DNA of 64,000 nucleotides from Adineta vaga (Eukaryota; Rotifera): NCBI GenBank assembly GCA_021613535.1, contig CP075494.1, positions 6,262,001 through 6,326,000 on the forward strand. Direction: 5' to 3'. The first letter of the stretch is position 1. Each line of letters begins with the position of its first letter. This document shows positions 12,385-25,970 of this stretch, in pieces. The notes under the pieces are model-generated. The model was not told the DNA's origin and did not search any database. It worked only from the letters and a program-made list of their open reading frames with translations. The position numbers and the translations under genes are program-made.

Positions 12385-14099
12385 TTAATTCATTGCTGCA
12401 TCATCTGATAAATCGCCTTCGTCCATCATCATATTGCCTTGACCAGTTGGAACAAAATGTCGACGAGAAACATTCATAGTATTATTATTATTATTTGGTG
12501 AACGAGTTGACGATGATATTGAATCATCCTTTACACAAAGATTTACTTTGATTATTGCTGAACGAAGTAAAAGTGCACGTGTAATTTTTTCCGATTGTTT
12601 CGTTATTGCTAATGCATGTTGATATGCATGCCAACGTTGATCTGTATCAGCAACGTATAAAATTTTATTTTTCGAATCAATTCGTGCTTTAATTTTGCCT
12701 GAACGTATCAAACTAACAAGTTCATCTTCGAGAACATCGATCGTTGTATTCAATTGATTGGCCATTGTTGTCATACTTGCATTTTTATAAGGAAGAAAAT
12801 AAGTTATAATAATTCGATGACGAATTTCATAATATAAAGTACGTAAATGTGGTACAAGATATTGATCTAATGCTAAAATTGATTCGATTTGAGACATTAA
12901 TGCTAAACATGTTGAATAGGATGTTTCATAAAATTTCAAAAGAATATCTCGAACAGATGGTTCTAATTCCAAATATTGTTTCATATTGGGTGACATGATT
13001 ATTAAACGATGTAATTCAGATCTTTCAAATGTTGCTAAACTACATAGACAAACATATTGAATGAGTGTCTGAGGTGAGATAAGATCTTGAAAATGATTTG
13101 AACAATGTTCAAATGAAACGCCGAGAAAATGTCGTGCAGCTAATTTATATCTCTTTGTTGCTAATTCAGCAATACCAGCATAAACTTTCAAACGTGATCC
13201 TAAGATTGCATCTGATGCAATCGTTGCATTTGTTGTTGAAACATCCATTGGATTCATAACTGATGCTGTTGTTGTCGATGGTGTTGTTGTTGCTGTTGAT
13301 GATGATGATGATGATGATGATTTAGTTGTTGATTCTAAACTTTCAATTGCTTGTTCAGCTTTGCTAACATATGATAAAACATTCGACCAATTTTGCATAT
13401 AAAATGATGCTTTAATAACATTCATACACATCGTTATCATATGTCGTGGCGTAACACAATAATCTCTCGAACGTACATAACAACGAATAGCATTGAAGAA
13501 ATCTCCTGCATCTAAATAATGATCACCAAGATCATCATGACCACGACGTATAGAATCTTTGATTGAATTCGTACGAAAATTTCTCAAATCAGTATCAAGT
13601 TTTTCTAATTTTTGAGTATAACCACGTTGAGTTTTTTCATACCAAGTTGAATCCAAATCATTTGGTAATGGAATATTTTGTTTTTTCATTTCATCCAAAA
13701 CCTTTAATTTTTTTTCAAAACAAAAATAATAAAGATTAAATCAAATTTTTCTTTTATGAATATCTTTACCTGTTTATAAAGTGAAGTAAAATGTGTTTCT
13801 TGAATATATTTTAAACTTGTTAAAAGTGCTTCATTGTGTAATGCTGGACAATGATCTGCAATATATAATAAACGATAAATACGCATAAGACCTGTATAAG
13901 ATGATGTTATTGTATCAAGTTCAAAACCAGTCGAAGAGATATTAACTTGATAATTGCCTTCATATGTTGATGTTGTAGAATTTCCATTTGTATGTTGCAT
14001 GGAAAGATTATTATTTGTATCACCACTACTGCTAACGATATTTTGAATATCCATTTGTTGATTGTGAGCGCTACCTTCGAAATTTCTTGACAAATTCAT
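12385..14099 (-). CDS. GPS1: COP9 signalosome complex subunit 1
   Basis: CSN1 is a PCI-domain scaffold subunit of the COP9 signalosome, which removes NEDD8 from cullins. Two exons (13770-14099 and 12385-13701) encode 548 aa. Family landmarks are YTGLMRIYRLLYIADHCP near the N-terminus, then DLGDHYLDAGDFFNAIRCYVRSRDYC and the PCI region with KYLELEPSVRDILLKFYETSY and IITYFLPYKNASM. A poly-Ser/Thr insert (SSSSSSSSTATTT) sits at about residue 240. The ATG at 14099 is preceded two bases earlier by an acceptor-like CTATTTTAG, suggesting a 5' UTR intron or a trans-splice site; an in-frame upstream ATG at 14159 would add a hydrophobic stretch and is not preferred. Confidence 0.93.
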
Positions 14100-14500
14100 G
14101 TCTAAAATAGATATTATATAAATACAATGAAAGATAAATAAATTAACATCGTTTTCCACGATTTTAAACTTTGTGTTTTCTATAGATATAAACCAATCGT
14201 TATTCGGATATGATCAAAATGGTCTTTTTAGTATTAGAGATGAAAATACATTGTTGAATACACATCTTTTATATTAAGAAAATCAGTATCAGTTTCTTTC
14301 TATTGATATTTAGTTTTATGTGTGACGAAGGATAAAAGAAGACCATTGATTCGTTATTCTATAGAACCAATCGAATCATTTTCACTAAATAAACATTATA
14401 TGTCCAGAATGGGAGAAAAAATGTAATAAAATATTGAATTTTGTAAGCTTATAATCAAAATAATATCTACATTCTATATAAAATATTCATCCGTCCAACT
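14100..14500. promoter_or_regulatory. bidirectional promoter region, GPS1 / angel2
   Basis: Four hundred bases separate the divergent starts of the minus-strand CSN1 gene and the plus-strand angel-type gene. It is AT-rich with TATA-like sequence (TATATAAAATATTCAT near 14475) 30 bases before the angel start. No gene was seen. Confidence 0.45.
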
Positions 14501-16082
14501 ATGTCGAATTTTAATGATCATCGATTTCGTTCGCAACATCAAAATGATCAACATGCATGGAGAACGCCTCAGAACCAACAAAATTCCAATTGGAATCCTC
14601 ATGTCCGTAATGAACAAAACAATGAAATAGATCAACAATCTCCTCTTCCATTACTTGTTCCATCATTCCTACCAAATGCATCGACACCACAAGGATCTCA
14701 TAAATATCCGTTGAACCAACCTCGTAAATATCTGTTTCATATTGTATATAACAATGTTTTTAAAATCTTTCAGTTGAGAAACATTTATCTTATCGAACAT
14801 GGTCTAATACCACTTATCGAGAATATTTTCGTCGAAATCATCAAAATCATTTTAAATTTTCTGTTGTTTGTTACAATATTTTGTCACAAAGTTTATTAGA
14901 AGATAATGTATATTTATACGGAACTTGTTCGGAAAAAAATCTGAAATGGTATCGAAGAAGAGATCGATTATTTCGAGAAATATTACGCCAAGATGCTGAT
15001 GTAAGTTCACATTCTTCTATGTTTTTCCTCGGGCAAATAAATCATTCTAGATTCTTTGTTTACAAGAAATGCAAAATAATCATTATGAAAATGAATTTCG
15101 ACCAACATTAGCACAACAGGGTCAGGAGGAAATACTGTTGCTTTATACCCAACCATTTGATATGTTTCTCTTCAGGATATGATTCTATTTATTTAAAACG
15201 TAATGGTTATAAACCAGATGGATGTTGTTTATTCTACAGAAGAAATCGTTTAAAACTCGTAGATAGTAAACTTGTATCATTCTTTCGAAATAACATTCCA
15301 GTATTAAACAGGTAAATTGATATGAATACTTTTTTTTAAAATGATATCATCGTTTTTCTTTTGATTTTAGAGATAATTGTGGTTTAATTGCATTGTTTCA
15401 ACCGTTGAATTCCAATGCAACTGAAGAAGATCTATTTTGTGTTGCTACAACTCATTTGTTATTTTCTCCAAAACGTGGTGATATTAAACTAGCTCAATTG
15501 CAGTATTTTCTTGCTGAAATCGATCAATTAGCATTAAAAAAGGAACAATCAAATTCCTACTATCCTATCGTTCTATGTGGCGATTTCAATGCTCAACCTG
15601 CATGTCCATTGGTTAATTTTGTACTCAGTGGGCATATTGAATACAATAATTACACTTCTCTAGAAATTTCCGGTCAGACACCAGATTCACCGACAGCAGG
15701 TCGTGTTTCTTATGCGTTATCATCTGAAGCACTTCTGCCATCATCATTTGTTACTTCTGATTGTCGTTTATCATCAGCTGAACATCGATCTTTATCCAAC
15801 AATGCAACTTCAACTGCTGTGTTAACGCATGATAAAAATTTCGCATCCGTTTATGATTCAAACGATTATTCTAGTGTTACATCAAATGTTGCAGATCATC
15901 CGAAAACAGTTGATTATATATTTTATACTGAACAGGAAGATGACCCATATCGATTGAATCTCTTAAGTCGTTTTGATTTATATAAAGATTATCAAATGCT
16001 TGACGTTCATGTACCGAATCATCAATTTCCATCGGATCATTTTCTTTTAGGAGCTCAGTTTGCTTTAAAATTTAAAAAGTGA
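14501..16082 (+). CDS. ANGEL2: Angel2-type CCR4-family endonuclease/exonuclease/phosphatase protein
   Basis: Five exons (14501-14723, 14774-15000, 15051-15120, 15176-15311, 15371-16082) sum to 455 aa. The EEP-fold nuclease signature follows the Angel subfamily: VVCYNILSQSLLEDN, LCLQEMQ (catalytic Glu), GYKPDGC, THLLFSPKRGDIKLAQL, LCGDFNAQPACPL, and the terminal DHFLLGAQF. The conserved catalytic Asp/Asn of GDFN and the Asp-His of SDH are present, so an active enzyme is expected. Angel proteins are RNA nucleases or 2',3'-cyclic phosphatases. The N-terminus is Gln/Asn/His-rich and low complexity. The stop lies 133 bp before the start of the LRPPRC-like gene on the same strand. Confidence 0.92.
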
Positions 16083-16215
16083 TATTTATTTTTTGATAAT
16101 TAAAAAAATAAAAACAGTGAATTCTAAAACATATTCATACTATCAATTCAAAAGCTTTGTTTTACAAATGAACAATACTCTTCTTTAGCAAAATAAACTT
16201 TTATTGCATTTTAGA

Positions 16216-19200
16216 ATGTTTTCTTTACGTCTTTCAATGTTATTTCGTCGGACACCATTTTGTCTAATTCGTTCATCACACACAACTCGTCTTGATCTTG
16301 ATCAGTTACTTGAACGACTCGATGGTGAAGCTCATCGTCGTGGTCGTTTAAATCCTGGTCTTGTTCGTGGTGCTATGCATAAAGCAGCTGTCGAATTGAA
16401 TACAATCAATTCTACACAAGCTCTCCTCCTCATTCGTTGTACGGGTTCATTATTAATTAGTGAATTACCACATCAACGGCAAGAAGTTCTCGATTATATG
16501 ATGAAAATTTTCAAACAAAAACATGTCACATTTGATGTTACACATTATAATTCATATATGCGTGTCTCACTTCAAAATAATCAGCTGTTTGATCCAGTGA
16601 AAATCTTACAGGAAATGAAAGAAAATCAAATCATTCCAAATTTAACGTCATTTCGATTATTAATCGAATGTTATGCGAAACAAGGACGATCAGATGATAT
16701 ACAAAAGATCTTGAGTGAAATGAAAATGGCCAAGTTCAATATTGAACCATTAACATTAACTCATTTGTTAAGTTCTTATGCTGAAAAAGGTGATGTTGAA
16801 CGATTGGAAAATTTATATAATCTTTTCAATGAATTAGAATTAAAACCAATATCTGAAACTTACGAACAATTTATAATTGGATATTTAAAACGAGGTAAAA
16901 TTGATCAAGCAAAAAGATATTTCGTAGAAAATGTATCAAAAATGGATAATGATTCATTATTTCGATTACTTGTCAAATCTGCTCAATGTCAACAGAAAGA
17001 TTTATTTGAAATAATCATTTCATCCATTGATAAAAATAGCTTAGCGGATATTTGTGTAAGTCGTAATCATATTACAGATATTCAAAGTATTCGAGAATTC
17101 TTTTGTTTTTTAGGTTCAATATATTCTCTGTGCAACAGAATTACTCGATGGTAATCTTGATGATTATGCTTTTCTTCTAATCGATTCATTTCCAAAACGT
17201 GATGAAACTCTTCGTTTCGATGTTATCAATTTAACTCTTTTAAATCTCTTGAAACTTCGTTTACCAACACATCATTTTCGTCCATTTTCCACTTTAACAC
17301 TCGATGATATTACACACAATTTCGATTGTAAGTCTTTTCATCTTTTTTTTCTTCATATTTGTTTTCATTTATGATCATCGATTTAGCTTCAAGGAACTAT
17401 CAATGTGAACGAGAATCTGTTACCGATGGTCAATTAAACAATTTTCGACAATTTGTTTTGAAACGAGCTGCAAATTTTAGTGAGAAAAAAGATCGATGGC
17501 TTTCTATTCATCAATTACTTTATCATGCGTATCAAAGTCATCTTCCTCTACGATATATCTATTCAATTCATGATCTCATGCGTCAACAGAATTATGCATA
17601 TCGTCCACATTATATTCGTCCGATGTTAATCAAACTTCAACGAATATTTGTCGGTAATACACAAGAAATGACGAATCAAACTAGTCAATTATTAGGTTAT
17701 TTACAAAAGAAATTTTCATTAAATTATGATTATGAAACGATCGAATGTATAATTAATCATTTCTTTGATCGATGTCATTTAAAACCATTAGATATTTCTC
17801 TTATTTTCAAAAAAGTAAATATAAATCTAAACAATATTTGGTCTAATCTTTATCTTTCCACTTTAAAACGAATCAATATTGATTTATTAACTTCCTTAAC
17901 AATATTTCTTCATTCAAATAAAACAATTCGATTTGATTATACACCGATCATTCGCGAACAAACAATACAAGCTTTACAATCGTTAATCAATCAATTGAGT
18001 GTGAATTATACGAAAAACAATTCGGAAGAGATATTTAATTCTTCAAAAACCATTATCGATTTTCTCGAAGTATTAAATACACGTTTTGTTCAAAATACTG
18101 ATGATATTATTCGATTAAATGATGGAATATTAATCAGTTTTCTTCAGGAATTTTTAGAAAAAGATCAAAAACAAAGTATTGATTTATTGAAAAAGATTCT
18201 TCAAGTTTTCGAACAACGTTCACTAACAATACCATTGACAAATGAAACGAAAGAAAAGATCTATCAACAATTAGGTATGAAATCGCTCAATGAAGTCAGT
18301 GATCAATTATTGCAAACACTCAAACGAGATCATATTTCCTCATCTATTTCGTCAGATAATCAATTAGCATTCGATGATAGTTGTGATGTTTATATAAAAT
18401 CAACTAAAACACCACGAAATTTTACGATACGTGAACTGGAAGATCATCTTTTAGAATTAAAACGTAAGAAAATGAATACAAGTGCAATTATTAGTAAATT
18501 ATTAACAAAATATTGTACGGAATGTTTGGATATTGAACGTACAATGAGTACACAAATACGAGAATCATATATGAAACGTATAAGTGAATTAGAAAGTAGT
18601 TATTTTGATAAACAACAAACAACGGGCTATCCATCATTGGGAGTAATTGCGAATTTAATCGATTATTGTAAGTTGAAATTTGTGACAAGATAAATTCAAT
18701 TTAATTCTTTCTTCTGTTTATTTCAGATTCACGAGTTGAACTTGATCTTGAGAAAGTGATTTATTATATAAATTTATCGAATGAAATCAGTCCAAAATTT
18801 AAATTAGATCCACATAAATCTATAAGTGTTGTTCGTTTATTAATACATCGACATTCGTTTACAAAAGCAATTGAATTATTGAATTCATTAGGACGATACG
18901 ATACTGTACCAAATTATATGTATCGTCGTGTTCGAGATTTATTACTTGATGCCTACGGAACACTTTCTTTCGATGAATTTCAAGAATTAGTCAATAAATT
19001 AATCGAATATAATTATGTAGATCCATCTTCAATTGTCCTTTCATTGATTGTACGAAAATCTTATCAAGAAAATGGACCCTTACAAGCATTCGAAACAATC
19101 AAAAGTCTTCTTGTTCGATATAATAATCTTGTTGGAATATTTCCAATTATTCGAAAATTACTTCGAGATGATTGTACCGAAGAATTAAAACAGGTACATA

Positions 19201-19864
19201 CTTAAAACAGATAAATGAACGATGATTATTCTAATCAGTTTTTTTCTTCTCTTATTAGGTGTTAATAGCAATTGGTAAAATTCGTTCGCGAACTTATGCA
19301 TATGAACAATTAGCATTTGCTTTAATTCATGAACGTCGTTTGGCTGAAGCAGTTAAAACTTGTCAAAATATAAGTCGTGCAACATTTGAAGAACATTGTC
19401 AACGTTATGTTCGAGAATTATTCACATTTCCAACAGATTTTCTTCATATTGATGAAGAAAATTTATCTTCCGATCATCCATTAATGAATGATATTGATGA
19501 AAGTCATCATGTTTTCGATATGAATACAATATCACTCGTTCATTTCATTGATTACATCGAACAATATCCATCGATTACTCGACATTTATCACTTGATACA
19601 CTATTCTATAGTTTATTTAAAGCTTATGAAAAAAGCAATCGTTTAGAAGAATTTAGTAAATTAATGCGTGAATATTCATCAAAATATACACCTTATTTAT
19701 CATCGAAAACCAAAGATGCCTTAAGTCAAGCAGGAATTACTTTAGCAATTAAATCTTTATCTTCACCTAAACAATCAACAAAACGTATTCATAAACATGA
19801 ACGATTCTTACACGATCATGATTATGAAGATGAATCTTCTTCCACACAACAAAGTTCTTTCTAA
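16216..19864 (+). CDS. LRPPRC: LRPPRC-like mitochondrial pentatricopeptide repeat protein
   Basis: Five exons (16216-17055, 17114-17327, 17387-18667, 18727-19193, 19259-19864) give about 1135 aa, close to but shorter than vertebrate LRPPRC. The start was placed at the ATG at 16216; the frame upstream has only TTG. The N-terminus (MFSLRLSMLFRRTPF...RSSH) is Arg/Ser/hydrophobic and acid-free, as in a mitochondrial targeting sequence. The first 230 residues hold the LRPPRC-type block LLERLDGEAHRRGRL, ALLLIRCTGSLL, then PPR helices such as SFRLLIECYAKQGRSDDIQ and HLLSSYAEKGDVERLENLY. The remainder is helical repeat with little motif conservation. LRPPRC stabilises mitochondrial mRNAs. An acceptor-like CATTTTAG lies immediately before AATG, consistent with trans-splicing of a downstream operon gene. 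Confidence 0.85.
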
Positions 19865-19918
19865 TAAATAGTTTTTCGTTTGTTTTCTAGATTATTCTAT
19901 CTCTTGTTCAGTTTGTGT

Positions 19919-21223
19919 ATGTTTGGATCTTGTCTTCGAAGTAAATCATATCGATTTATTCAAACTTTAACGAAACAAATTTCAACAATGACTGGCATTC
20001 AATTGAATACAATTCTTTCTCAATTCAAAGATTATGCTCCACTTTATCTTGCCGATCAATCATGGGATAATGTCGGCTTACTTGTTGAACCAACTGATGA
20101 TAATCCACTAGTACAAACTATATTCTTTACAAATGATTTAACTGAACCTGTTTTAGATGAAGCGATTGAAAAACAAGCACAATTAATTATCAGTTATCAT
20201 CCACCAATTTTCAGTTCATTGAAACGTTTAACACAAAATAATTGGAAAGAGAGAATTATTTTGAAATGTATTCGACATGGAATTGCAGTCTATTCACCAC
20301 ATACTTCATGGGATGCAGTTGAAAATGGAATAAATCAATGGCTTGTATCGGCATTTGGAACAAGTAATGAAGAATGAAATGTAAGAAAAACTATATATAC
20401 TTTTGTTTTTTGAAAGATGAACAAGATTATACATCACGTCCAATTCAACCTGTTAAACAAAATGATACACCATCGAAAAGTCAACAAATTGTAACAATAA
20501 CTCTACCAAAAGATGAGAAAACCGATTCAATTATGAACATAAAAGATGCGATGATTATCAATGAAATACCGTAAACTTTCTTTATCATGTCTATACATAG
20601 TTAAACGATTGTCTTATTTTCCTAGTTGTAATACATCGAATGGTCCAGCAGTACAACTTTCGATTGCTTGTTCTGCTCAAGCGATAAGTTCTATTATAGA
20701 TTTATATCAAAACGAAGATAATATACGTAAAACAATTCAAATTGTTGATGTTGAAAAAGTACTTCGAAGAAAAAGGATTGTTCTGATTAATATGACATTT
20801 TTCTTTTAGCCATTAGATTCTCGTCAAGGTTACGGTCGTTTAATCGCATTAAACGAATCTCGAACAATTCAACAAGTTGTCGATAATGTCAAAACTTTAA
20901 CTGGTCTTAAACATATTCGCCTGGCATTAGCAAATAAGAAAACAATTGATTCACCAATAAAAACCATTGCTGTTTGTGCTGGATCAGGTTCAAGTGTATT
21001 TTCTAGTGCACGTAATGCAGATATTCAATTGACTGGCGAACTTTCTCATCATGCAGTATTAGATGCAATACACCGTGGTACAACAGTGATTTTATGTGAT
21101 CATACAAATACAGAACGAGGATTCTTAAAAGTTATCAAAAATCGTTTTGAACAAATATGGAATTCTAATCAAGTGAATTTGATCATTTCAGAACGAGATA
21201 GAGATCCATTAGAAATTGTTTAA
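19919..21223 (+). CDS. NIF3L1: NIF3-like protein 1
   Basis: Four exons (19919-20363, 20417-20570, 20626-20758, 20810-21223) give 381 aa. NIF3/YbgI-type dinuclear-metal motifs are visible: WDNVGLLVE near the N-terminus, IISYHPPIF, HTSWDAVENGINQWL, and near the end GELSHHAVLDAI plus DHTNTERGFL. The central region (IQPVKQND...) is an insert typical of eukaryotic members. A first Met at 19919 yields an Arg/Lys/Ser leader, possibly mitochondrial; a second Met lies at MTGIQLN. The start is only 54 bp beyond the LRPPRC-like stop, with a pyrimidine tract and TTTTCTAG between them. The molecular function of NIF3 proteins is poorly settled. Confidence 0.93.
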
Positions 21224-21930
21224 CAGATGATTCATTTGAATTTTTATTGATAAAAAAGAAATAACATAATTGTTCCACTTGACAATTTCATAGTAGGTTG
21301 AAAAAGTAAATTGAATCAACTGCAATACCTTTGAATGACTGCGGAAAAAAGAATTCAAATTTCCTTTCTAAGAAATTGATATTCATTTATAGAAATGTCT
21401 ATACTAATGGGCAGACTGAATTTCTTGTATTATAATTGAAGAGTTTTAATATATCACCGTATGATTGCTTATGTCCTATAATTGTTTCATCCGATATTTC
21501 ACTCATCTTTCATTATTATTAATAATCATTTGAAGAAGATAAAATTAGATATCGTTTTTCACTTTCTAATTAGATTTTTCTTTACTAATTGATTATATCG
21601 TTCTCATATATTCTCACGAGTTGATTTACATTTCAATGCACATGTCAAAATCTTTCGATAAGAACCTTCTATTTCCGAGAAATATTATTGTCATCATCAA
21701 TATTTGTTCAGCGATGCATATTTATGACGAGATAGAAATAATTATTCTTGCTTCTCTACACACATTTTGATAATAAATATCATCAAACGTTATCAAATTC
21801 ATTTAAAAACAAAACCAACATAAATAGACAGCACATAGAGAAAGAGAGAGAAAGAGAGAAAGAGAAAGAAAAAACACCACCATGTCTTTCAATATCTCTT
21901 CAGAAAAAGAAAAACTCAAAATCGATCTTA
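21224..21930. other. convergent intergenic region, NIF3L1 / C2 gene
   Basis: About 700 bp between two converging stop codons, AT-rich. It ends in a polypurine GAGA/AAAG stretch (21836-21872). Short frames here are low complexity. No gene or RNA was recognised. Confidence 0.45.
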
Positions 21931-24826
21931 TCACTTCGATTCTTCGATTTTTATCGATGGTTTCAACATTTGCCATTGGGCATTTAACGATTCACCAGAT
22001 AATACTGTTGACCAATAGACATTCTCTGGGCAAATTGATCCTTTCGACGTACCATTTACACTAGGACCAAATATAACCGAACCAAGTTGTTCCTTATAAG
22101 ATAATGATTCATGTACAAGACGTACTTCAACAATGACATCGGAGGCAATATCACGACGTAATTCAAAGACAAGTTCTTCATTAAATGTTGGGCAATCTGA
22201 TGTACGTTGTACACTTGTTTTTTTACGTTTAATTTTCTTTCCATTTCGATCATATAGAGTAACTTTTACACAAGCATCAGGATACGATTTCGTTTCAATT
22301 GATAATGGCCGAAGATTTTTTGCTTCAATGATGACAACAGATAATTTCGCAGCACTTTGTAGATAAGATAATGAGATCAGTAATTCACCTAAATCCGGAT
22401 CCTAAAAAAAAACACAAAAAAAATGATTGATTAAATGAAGAACAAATCTATCGAACATTTAGAATTGAATTGGAATCACATTCATCAAAGGATTTTTTCA
22501 TTCGACTTTGATCACTTTGGGATAATTCATTAAGATCATATTTAATAGTAGCTAAACGAATATCTTTATATAAAGGTTTCGTTGTGCTGATCTTATATAG
22601 AAGAATTTCAATTGCATGATAATTTAATTGTTCATATGATAATTCGAATTCATTCAATTGTTTTTTATCAAAGAAATAAGATGTTTGAAGACGTGTTAAA
22701 CGAACAATTTTCGTTTGAAATAAATTACGTTTTTCGGGTAATAATCGAAAACGACAATATATTGAAATAAATTCACCATTATTATTATTCATATATGCGT
22801 CACTTAGATGAAGATTTTCTAAAGATAATGTATCAATAAACACATGATCACTATCACGATCATATGTCATCGTTAGGCGAGATATTGGTCGAGTTAAATC
22901 ATCTTCAGGATTGGTATTTGAAGAAAAACTTCCTTTCTAAAAGCAATTGTTTTTTTTTCTGTTTGTTTTAGTAATGATCTATTTAAACTTACAGTAGCTG
23001 CTGAAGCATAGAGTGCTTGTTGTAATTCTTTGGGATCAATTGGATCGAACATTGATGGTCGACGTCCTCGCATTTGTAACGACATTCTTCTATCTAAATT
23101 AAAAGTTTTCTTTTTTCTGAAAGTTTTCTTTTTTGTTTTATACCAGTATTTGGTGATGTCGAATTATTTGACGGTATACTAACACGAGGTGATGTCGATG
23201 ATGGACCAACGGCAAATTGCGAGGGTGGTGTGCCTAGTAATAAAATAGGATAAATATCAATAAACATCGAAAAAATTATCTATCCGATTGAATATTGAAT
23301 GTCGATCAAATTTTATTAGTTCTGACAAGCAAACCGTTGATGGGCTTTTACTCATTGTTGTTCTTCGCTCTTTTTCGAACGAGGGCAATGACAAAAAAAA
23401 GAACGTTCATATATATATAGTAGTGCTGATCTTTATCAATATGTTTTTTTTTGCTCACAAGTTCTTTCTATTCACGCAAATAACGATAAATATATATATA
23501 TACATGACATTTGTCGATGAATAATCATGTCTCATTTGTAGAATTTTTTTCCTTCATCCTATCCGATTATGTTAATAAATACTCGAATCATTGCTGACAA
23601 GTCAACATCGAGTGATGATTTCCAAAGTTGTTGAATATTGATGTGAAACATGCGAATAAGTCTGACCTTATTCTACTATTTGAAATAGAAGTAACATTAA
23701 TAAGAAAATCCAACAAGTCAGTGAGCTTTTAATGCATTTCTTCTAATAAAAAAGAAAAGTACAATATAAACAATAAGTCAGTAGGCGGAAATCAAATCTA
23801 ACTTGTTGTTTCAGTATATTTTTAGAAGAGAGAAAAGGAAAAAAAGAAGTATTCATTTCACTCATTGTTAAAGACAATTACAAGGTACTTCTTTCTTTTT
23901 TTTTGTTCATCTTTGCTTTCTTTTAATTTTCTTAAGACTTTATTCAGTCAATTGTAATTTCCGCTTCTCTGATTTTGTATATGATCTATTTTTTGATGTA
24001 CAAAGATGTGTGAAATAGTTGTTATTCTTTTAAATTCTGTTGTTCGAGCATAAAAAATATTTGATGAGAAGAAATTTTTCTTTTTCTATAGATTAGATGA
24101 CATTTATAAAGAGAGAGAAAAACCAAACGAACAATCTTGATCTTTTCTTCTTTTGTTCAATTGACAAGAAGAAAGAAAAAAGTTTTTCTTAAGGGAAAAC
24201 CTAAAATATCTCTGACACATACCGGATGCCGATGAAATATTATTTAATGGACTAGGTAGATTAATCGAATTCGAAGGCGATAAATTGAGTGATGGAGACT
24301 GAATATCATGACGTGGTGATGGACAAGGTGAACCTATACTAGTACCTAGACTATGCACACTAGTATTATGATGAATTGAAGTTCCTGTTGTTGATGATAA
24401 AGATAGACGTTGTAATGGAAAGATTAATGCTTCTTCTAAGTTTTCATCAACTATTGCAGATCGATGTTTACGCTGATAATAATGAGTTGATGCATGAATA
24501 ATAAGAGGAGCACTAAGACGACGATTTACTGCTTTTGTCGTATTCGATGGTAATAAATTTACATTTGAATTTTCATTATGACAATGATCAATATGTATAG
24601 TTGTTTGTTTTGTTATTGCACGATATTGTGGACGCGGTGTGGGTGAACATGATCGACTTATACGAACATTGCTATGTCCTGAAGTTCGTTTTGGTATATA
24701 TGTTGGAGTTGGTGGTGGAATAATAACAATATTTTTTCGACCATCCGATACGATCGAAGATGAATTATCAACATCCGATGTCAATGAAGTAAATAAACGT
24801 CGAAAGAATGAACTTAATTTCGCCAT
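21931..24826 (-). CDS. double C2-domain protein, synaptotagmin-like (isoform with proximal first exon)
   Basis: Exons on the minus strand are 24223-24826, 23144-23233, 22993-23093, 22457-22936 and 21931-22401, giving 581 aa in frame. The first 265 residues are Ser/Pro/Arg-rich and disordered, with no transmembrane segment. The last two exons encode two C2 beta-sandwiches. The second is canonical: LGELLISLSYLQSAAKLSVV, EAKNLRP, ACVKVTLYDRNGKKIKRKKT, CPTFNEELVFEL. Expected calcium-binding aspartates are largely missing (YPDACVK instead of SDPYVK), so calcium-independent binding is likely. The first C2 is divergent. Best class is synaptotagmin-like/tandem-C2; the exact subfamily is unclear. A second, distal first coding exon exists at 25971-26267. 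Confidence 0.8.
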
Positions 24827-25970
24827 AGTTATTTGTCAAACGATTGAATAAGGAATATTTATATTTACTCGATTTCCGGTTTTTTTCATCAAAATTATCT
24901 CCATTAAAAAATCAAAATAAATATTGGGTGAAAAAAGATAATTACATAAAATAAGAAAAACACACACCCGTTATCAATACATAAGTTAATACCAATACAA
25001 AAGACTTTGATTGAGTTATGTTTCACAGATAGAAAACATCGGTAAGAACTAATGACAATGAAAACACTGATTACTCTTGACTTTTTTTTCTTTCTAAACG
25101 ACAATTTTCTCTCTCTCTCGTTCTACTCCTTTATTCTATTTCCTTTCGACATTTTTTTTTCTCTTCTTCACTTACACTCTTTCTTCTGATGCTCTTAGGA
25201 GAATAACAAAAAAAGTAATCATCAAGAAAACGTTCTAGTCAATCGTTATCACGTGAATGAATTAAAATTAAGCACTAAAAATAAACATTGAATTTTCTCT
25301 ATATGCGCATTTGTGTGTATATATCTTCTTACACAATACAATAGTTTTCTTGAAACTAACGTGAACAATAATTATAATAAAAGTGCATTCGATAAACATT
25401 CCTTTATATTTAATAAGCACTTGAAATCTTAATCAACATCATATTTTCATCAATAGAATATAACCAAGAACGAGTTTATCTTGAGATCTTCACAGATTTT
25501 TTGCGTGAGAATATAGAATTGGTCTAATTAATTTTCAGATTTCCAGCTCGTAAGACAATGATCTATCTTTTCTTTTGTATAATTTTTAAAGAACTTATTT
25601 GATTATTACACTAGTTTTTCTCCACTTTTACAAATGACGAAAAAAATTATCATGATTGTTATTATTATTATTATTATTACTGTTCATTCATAAAAAATGT
25701 CAAATGACAAGGAAAGAAAGCTTTCAAAAAAAAATTATAGAAGAAAACTTTCTTCGATATACACATGTCGATGGTGCTCGCTGAAACGAGCTTTTTTCAA
25801 TTGTATAGTCGCTTTCTATTTCATCAAATATTGCCATTCAATGCAAACAAGTTTTTAATTTCGAATTCAACGGATATTTCATCAATCATTCACTGATTAT
25901 TCATATAGATCGATGATCTTTCTCACGCACAGGATTAAAACATGCTAGTCGAGAAATACAGAAAAAATTA
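24827..25970 (-). other. region between alternative first exons of the C2 gene
   Basis: If the distal first exon is used, this is the start of a roughly 2.7 kb intron; if the proximal exon is used, it is the promoter. It contains an ATT trinucleotide run (25655-25678) and CT tracts (25108-25120). No gene was recognised. Confidence 0.45.

Noticed and set aside
13704-14159. Upstream Met at 14159 for CSN1
   Set aside because: It would add a hydrophobic stretch atypical of CSN1, and an acceptor-like site separates it from the ATG at 14099.
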